A DNA stretch of 64,000 nucleotides from Algoriphagus chordae. Its GTDB lineage: Bacteria > Bacteroidota > Bacteroidia > Cytophagales > Cyclobacteriaceae. The notes under the pieces were generated by a model. The model did no database searches, was not told where the DNA came from, and was given only the letters and a program-made list of their open reading frames with translations. This document shows positions 60,517 through 64,000 of the stretch, in pieces. The stretch's first letter is position 1, and every line of letters starts with the position of its first letter. Position numbers and translations under genes: made by a program. The stretch spans positions 86,472-150,471 of the forward strand of contig NZ_QKZT01000006.1 of NCBI RefSeq assembly GCF_003254055.1. The letters are read 5' to 3'.

Positions 60517-61098
60517 ATGCTACAAGCACAAGCAAGACCTGTACACCTCTATATGGAGGCCAATCCTAATCCAAATTCCCTGAAATTTGTAGCCAATTTT
60601 ATGTTGGTTGATGAGGGCGTAAGTTTTGATTTTCCAGATGCTGAAGGTGCTAAGATCAGCCCATTGGCGCTGGAACTATTCAATTTTGCTGCAGTAGAGC
60701 GTGTTTTTATCGCATCTAATTTTGTGACAGTTACCAAGACTGAAAGTGTGGACTGGTCAGAGATTCAAGGTGTCGTTCGTGATCATATCAAGCAGTATCT
60801 AGAAGCTGGCAAAGCTCCAGTTCCTGTTGGATTTGATAAGGATCCTCTTTTTGATGAAAATGATTCGGAAGTAGTGAAAAAAATCAAAGGAATATTGGAC
60901 GAGTATATCCGTCCAGCAGTGGAGCAAGATGGTGGAGCTATCGTGTTTCATTCTTTCCACGACGGAGTGGTCAAAGTTCAGTTGCAAGGGGCTTGTTCCG
61001 GCTGTCCTTCGAGTACAGTGACCTTGAAAGCCGGTATTCAAAACCTGCTTACCAGAATGCTTCCTGAAGTGAAGGAAGTGGTAGCAGAAGGAGTTTAA
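60517..61098 (+). CDS. NifU-like Fe-S cluster carrier (Nfu family)
   Basis: 193 residues. An N-terminal Nfu_N domain (MEANPNPNSLKFVANFMLVD, AVERVFIASNFVTVTK) is followed by a C-terminal NifU domain (about 110-190). The cluster-binding CSGCPSS motif (C-x2-C) lies near residue 162. Nfu proteins receive a 4Fe-4S cluster and pass it to targets. It is not next to suf genes. The DUF3810 gene starts 10 bp downstream and may be cotranscribed. Confidence 0.92.
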   Translation: MLQAQARPVHLYMEANPNPNSLKFVANFMLVDEGVSFDFPDAEGAKISPLALELFNFAAVERVFIASNFVTVTKTESVDWSEIQGVVRDHIKQYLEAGKAPVPVGFDKDPLFDENDSEVVKKIKGILDEYIRPAVEQDGGAIVFHSFHDGVVKVQLQGACSGCPSSTVTLKAGIQNLLTRMLPEVKEVVAEGV

Positions 61099-61108
61099 GT
61101 AGTTCTTT

Positions 61109-62182
61109 ATGGGGAAGAGAGATTGGTCTTGGGCGATTCTTGGAGTTATTGCTTTGGGGATTCGTTATTTGGCAGCTCTCAATCCTGAAGCTACTGATGA
61201 AATTTATTCTAGAATTTTCTTTCCGGGAATCCGGAACGTAATAGATATGACGCTGGGAAGATTGCCTTTTCCCAGCGTTTATTTGTTTATCCTTTCAGTA
61301 ATCCTGCTCATTGGTCTTTATTTTTATAGGCTTCGCAAAAAAAATGGCTGGAAAAATAGAGTTCTCTACTCTTTTCGAGCGCTAGCCAATGGCCTTGGTG
61401 CCTTGATATTCTTCTTTCTTTTCCTCTGGGGATTCAATTACCAGCGAACACCCATCGTGCAGCAACTAGGGCTAAGTCCACATGCTATGAATTTGGAGGA
61501 GTTGAAACGCGAGGTACTGATAACACAGCGATTGGCGCTACAATACCGCAATTCAGTCACGCAGGATACTGCTGCCATCGAGGAGATTTTGCCCTATCCA
61601 GAACTGGAAAAGCTCGTTCGTTCCAATATCGCTGACAATCTGGATATGATGGGATTGAACTTCACAGGAAGGCCTAGGACGAAACTTTTCCCACCGCCTG
61701 GCTTTATGCGGAAAATGGGTATTCTTGGTATTTATTTCCCTTTTACGGGTGAAAGTTACATCGATCCTACCTTGCATGCATTAGAGAAGCCATTTACCAT
61801 TGCACATGAGATGGCGCACAGCTACGGAGTGACGAATGAAGGAGAAGCAAATTTTATCGCTTGGGTGATTTGTACGAATAGTGATGACCCGCTTCTTAGG
61901 TATTCGGGACAACTGAGATTGATGATGTATCAAATCAGGGATTATTATCGCATGGCGCCGGAGGAATATAGGGAATGGCTGAAAAACTTAGATCCAGGTA
62001 TCAAAAATGACATGATGTCAATCAAGCGAAACAGTGATAAGATTGAGGCTTTTTCTCTGGAATTGAGCAGAAAGACAAATGATGTATTCTTGAAAACCCA
62101 AGGCGTCAAGGCTGGAATCAATAGTTATCAGCAGTTGCCGAAACTAGCATTTGCCTGGAGAGAGCGGATGAATGGAGATTAG
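61109..62182 (+). CDS. DUF3810 membrane protein with HExxH-type metalloprotease motif
   Basis: 357 residues. Three N-terminal hydrophobic segments (about 9-22, 52-70, 91-108) are followed by a soluble domain. HEMAHSYGVTNEGEANFIAW carries an H-E-x-x-H motif and a downstream Glu, as in zincin proteases. GYFPFTGESYIDPTLH-like sequence precedes it. DUF3810 proteins are uncharacterised. Protease activity is inferred from the motif only. It begins 10 bp after the NifU-like gene and overlaps the convergent EamA gene by 4 bp at the 3' end. Confidence 0.85.
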   Translation: MGKRDWSWAILGVIALGIRYLAALNPEATDEIYSRIFFPGIRNVIDMTLGRLPFPSVYLFILSVILLIGLYFYRLRKKNGWKNRVLYSFRALANGLGALIFFFLFLWGFNYQRTPIVQQLGLSPHAMNLEELKREVLITQRLALQYRNSVTQDTAAIEEILPYPELEKLVRSNIADNLDMMGLNFTGRPRTKLFPPPGFMRKMGILGIYFPFTGESYIDPTLHALEKPFTIAHEMAHSYGVTNEGEANFIAWVICTNSDDPLLRYSGQLRLMMYQIRDYYRMAPEEYREWLKNLDPGIKNDMMSIKRNSDKIEAFSLELSRKTNDVFLKTQGVKAGINSYQQLPKLAFAWRERMNGD

Positions 62183-63090
62183 GGAGTATTAATCTTCTTC
62201 CTATTGCCAAACCAAACTCCAAGAATCACCGCTACAATTCCGATGTAGTGACCCAAAAGCAGTACTTCACCATCCAATACTCCCCAGAAAATAGCAACGA
62301 TAGGGATGATGTAAGTTACCGATGCCGCAAAAACAGGGGTGGCAGTTTTTACCAGCATATTGAAAATAATCAATGCAATGGCGGTTCCCAATACTCCCAA
62401 AAGGGTTAAATAGCCTAAAGCGGGTAATGCACCTTCAATATTCACTACTTTATAAGAAAATTGTGTGCCAGCCATCAGGTAAAACAGGGCCACTGGCAAG
62501 ACCATGGTCAGGGATATTGCCGTGATTTCTAGAGGTTTGAGCTTTTGAAAGCGGTATTTAATGATATTCAGGTTTAGGCCATAGCAGACACAGGCCAAGA
62601 TCACATAGAATGCATGAGAGTTGATGTCTGCAAAAGCACTGAATCCTGAGCCTTCCTTGATGGTCACCAAGATGAAAACTCCTATAAATGCAATCGCTAA
62701 GCCTATTCCGTTTCTTCGGGTAATCTTGGAATTGAAGAATAAAGCGCCGATTACTACTACAGAAAGTGGAGTGAGTGCATTCAGCATCCCTGTGAGTGAA
62801 CTGCTGAGTTGAGTCTGGGCTTTTGCAAAAAGAAAGGCTGGGATAAAACTACCAACAAAGCCCACGATGATTAGATTTTTAAACTGAGTTTTATCGAGTT
62901 TCTTAATCCTTGGTATGGATAGCGGCAGCAAAAAAGTCGCAGCAGCTACAATCCTATATGCGCCGACTTCACCCGCTGAAAAGACTTCCAGTCCTCTTTT
63001 GATCAAGATAAATGAACTACCCCAAATCAGGGATAAAAGAATAAGCAAAGCCCAGTTTTTGAGATTGCTGTCGTTGGTGGATATGGACAT
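62179..63090 (-). CDS. EamA/DMT family transporter
   Basis: 303 residues and ten predicted membrane spans in two five-span EamA units. The first begins LLILLSLIWGSSFILIKRGL and the second near residue 155 (FYVILACVCYGLNLNIIKYR). PIVAIFWGVLDGEVLLLGHY near the C-terminus is typical. Members export amino acids or other metabolites. The substrate is unknown. Its 3' end overlaps the DUF3810 gene by 4 bp, with no room for a terminator between them. Confidence 0.9.
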   Translation of the reverse strand: MSISTNDSNLKNWALLILLSLIWGSSFILIKRGLEVFSAGEVGAYRIVAAATFLLPLSIPRIKKLDKTQFKNLIIVGFVGSFIPAFLFAKAQTQLSSSLTGMLNALTPLSVVVIGALFFNSKITRRNGIGLAIAFIGVFILVTIKEGSGFSAFADINSHAFYVILACVCYGLNLNIIKYRFQKLKPLEITAISLTMVLPVALFYLMAGTQFSYKVVNIEGALPALGYLTLLGVLGTAIALIIFNMLVKTATPVFAASVTYIIPIVAIFWGVLDGEVLLLGHYIGIVAVILGVWFGNRKKINTP

Positions 63091-63122
63091 TTAAAACAGG
63101 TGAAAAGTGGTAAGGTAGGTAA

Positions 63123-63166
63123 GTGGTAAAGTTGTGATTAAGCATTGTGCCTTCCAACTTTACCAC
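63123..63166. repeat. 12-bp perfect inverted repeat with 20-nt loop
   Basis: GTGGTAAAGTTG (63123-63134) and CAACTTTACCAC (63155-63166) lie between the EamA start and the dusB stop. Further GGTAA motifs occur just left of it. On the minus strand it follows dusB and could be its terminator, although the T-run is poor. Confidence 0.7.
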
Positions 63167-63177
63167 CTTTCAACAAC

Positions 63178-63999
63178 TCAAAAAACGTGATCTGCGTACA
63201 CATCAGAGACTTTTTCTAAAATCTCATATACATGCTCGTAAGTTTCGGCAGTGACCATTTCGGAACGGTACTGCTTGAAATTGGGCATGCCACGGAAGTA
63301 ATTCGTGTAATGTCTTCTCATTTCCAGAATTCCGAGTTTTGGGCCTTTCCACTCTACTGAGAAATCCAGATGCTTCTTTGCGACAGCAATTCTTTCATCT
63401 AAGCCAGGAGCAGCAAGTTTTTCACCAGTGGCAAGGAAATGCTTAATCTCATTGAAGATCCATGGATACCCAATGGACGCTCTGCCGATCATCATGCCAT
63501 CGACATTGTATTTGTTTTTGTATTCCTGTGCTTTTTCCGGAGTATCAATATCTCCGTTTCCAAAAACAGGTATATGCAAGCGTGGGTTTTCTTTCACCTG
63601 GTTTAGGTAGCTCCAGTCAGCTTCGCCCTTGTACATTTGCTTTCTGGTACGTGCGTGAATGCTGATTGCCTGAATCCCTACGTCTTGAAGGCGCTCTGCC
63701 ACTTCCACGATACGGATGGTATCATTGTCCCATCCCAGACGAGTTTTTACTGTCACGGGGATATTTACGGCTTTCACGATTTCGGCAGTCATCGAGACCA
63801 TCTTATCAATATCTAGGAGAATCCCCGCACCCGCACCTTTACAAGCCACCTTGTTGACAGGGCAGCCGTAATTGATGTCCAGAATATCTGGCTGAGCTTC
63901 TTCTACGATCGCTGCCGCCTCCCGCATCGAGGCTATCTCATTTCCGAAAATCTGAATCCCTATAGGCTTCTCGTAATCGAAAATATCTAGTTTAGCCAC
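63178..63999 (-). CDS. dusB: tRNA-dihydrouridine synthase DusB (5' end outside the window)
   Basis: 273 residues are visible. The frame stays open to the window edge, and full-length enzymes are about 330 residues, so roughly the first 55-60 residues lie beyond 64000. It is an FMN-dependent TIM barrel. PIGIQIFGNE, DILDINYGCPVNKVACKGAG (with the catalytic Cys), VTVKTRLGWDNDT, AISIHARTRKQMYKGEADWS and VFGNGDIDTPEKAQ are standard Dus motifs. It reduces uridines in the tRNA D-loop. The C-terminal HYTNYFRGMPNFKQYRSEMV is the RNA-binding helical domain. Confidence 0.93.
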   Translation of the reverse strand: MAKLDIFDYEKPIGIQIFGNEIASMREAAAIVEEAQPDILDINYGCPVNKVACKGAGAGILLDIDKMVSMTAEIVKAVNIPVTVKTRLGWDNDTIRIVEVAERLQDVGIQAISIHARTRKQMYKGEADWSYLNQVKENPRLHIPVFGNGDIDTPEKAQEYKNKYNVDGMMIGRASIGYPWIFNEIKHFLATGEKLAAPGLDERIAVAKKHLDFSVEWKGPKLGILEMRRHYTNYFRGMPNFKQYRSEMVTAETYEHVYEILEKVSDVYADHVF

Positions 64000-64000
64000 A

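Overview
The window is a chromosomal segment of a Bacteroidota bacterium, most likely order Cytophagales, family Cyclobacteriaceae, Algoriphagus-like (inference). The grounds are: a DUF4221 lipoprotein; TonB-dependent receptors with carboxypeptidase-regulatory-like domains and a DUF4249 partner; type IX secretion genes (PorE-like and porT); consensus Bacteroidota promoters (TTTG/TAnnTTTG) upstream of several units; and the Bacteroidota order of the division/cell-wall cluster. There are no rRNA genes, CRISPR arrays, insertion sequences or intact prophage. One tRNA gene (tRNA-Phe, GAA) is present.

Layout. 1-1.6 kb: a heptamer tandem repeat and an ECF sigma / membrane anti-sigma-like / DUF4252 operon (minus strand). 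1.9-2.0 kb: tRNA-Phe with its own promoter and terminator. 2.1-4.4 kb: a two-gene Fe-S redox module (membrane dicluster protein plus HdrB-like CCG protein). 4.5-7.1 kb: a conserved protein of unknown role and a PorE-like lipoprotein (TPR, beta-propeller, CRD, OmpA). 7.2-10.1 kb: minus-strand metabolic genes (YpdA-like, NRDE, Old Yellow Enzyme). 10.38-12.9 kb: a BlaI/M56 regulatory pair whose promoter carries three 16-bp operators and whose protease ends in five 18-residue repeats. 13-14.7 kb: a Tet-like MFS pump and CsbD.

15.2-30.7 kb holds the dcw cluster mraZ-rsmH-ftsL-ftsI-murE-mraY-murD-ftsW-murG-murC-ftsQ-ftsA-ftsZ. It is preceded by four 10-bp-spaced MraZ boxes and is mostly coupled by 4-bp ATGA/GTGA overlaps. 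It covers lipid II synthesis from UDP-MurNAc-tripeptide formation to the lipid-linked disaccharide, and Z-ring assembly. It is closed by a convergent FMN reductase and followed by purine nucleoside phosphorylase.

32.5-46 kb is the more accessory part. It contains an unusual SDR with an N-terminal Cys4 motif and no catalytic Tyr, a TonB-dependent receptor, a solitary contractile tail-sheath gene, a second TonB receptor with its DUF4249 lipoprotein, an AraC-type regulator fused to DUF4242 and a cyclase-like domain, a Tat-exported DsrE-like protein and small envelope proteins. 46-64 kb is mainly housekeeping: xerD, aroQ, a SerC-like aminotransferase, a PIN toxin-antitoxin pair, marC, rnhA, engB, ubiE-porT, a VanX-like dipeptidase, ThuA, a NifU-like protein, DUF3810, an EamA transporter and a partial dusB. 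Small intergenic repeats (heptamers, a CCTTCG hairpin family, a TTCGACTYCGCTCAGG element) are scattered through it.

The strongest candidates for something not yet described are the solitary sheath gene between two TonB receptors (36.9-38.5 kb), the BlaI/M56 system with its repeat-bearing sensor tail, and the DUF4242/cyclase-like/AraC regulator next to a Tat/DsrE-like protein.
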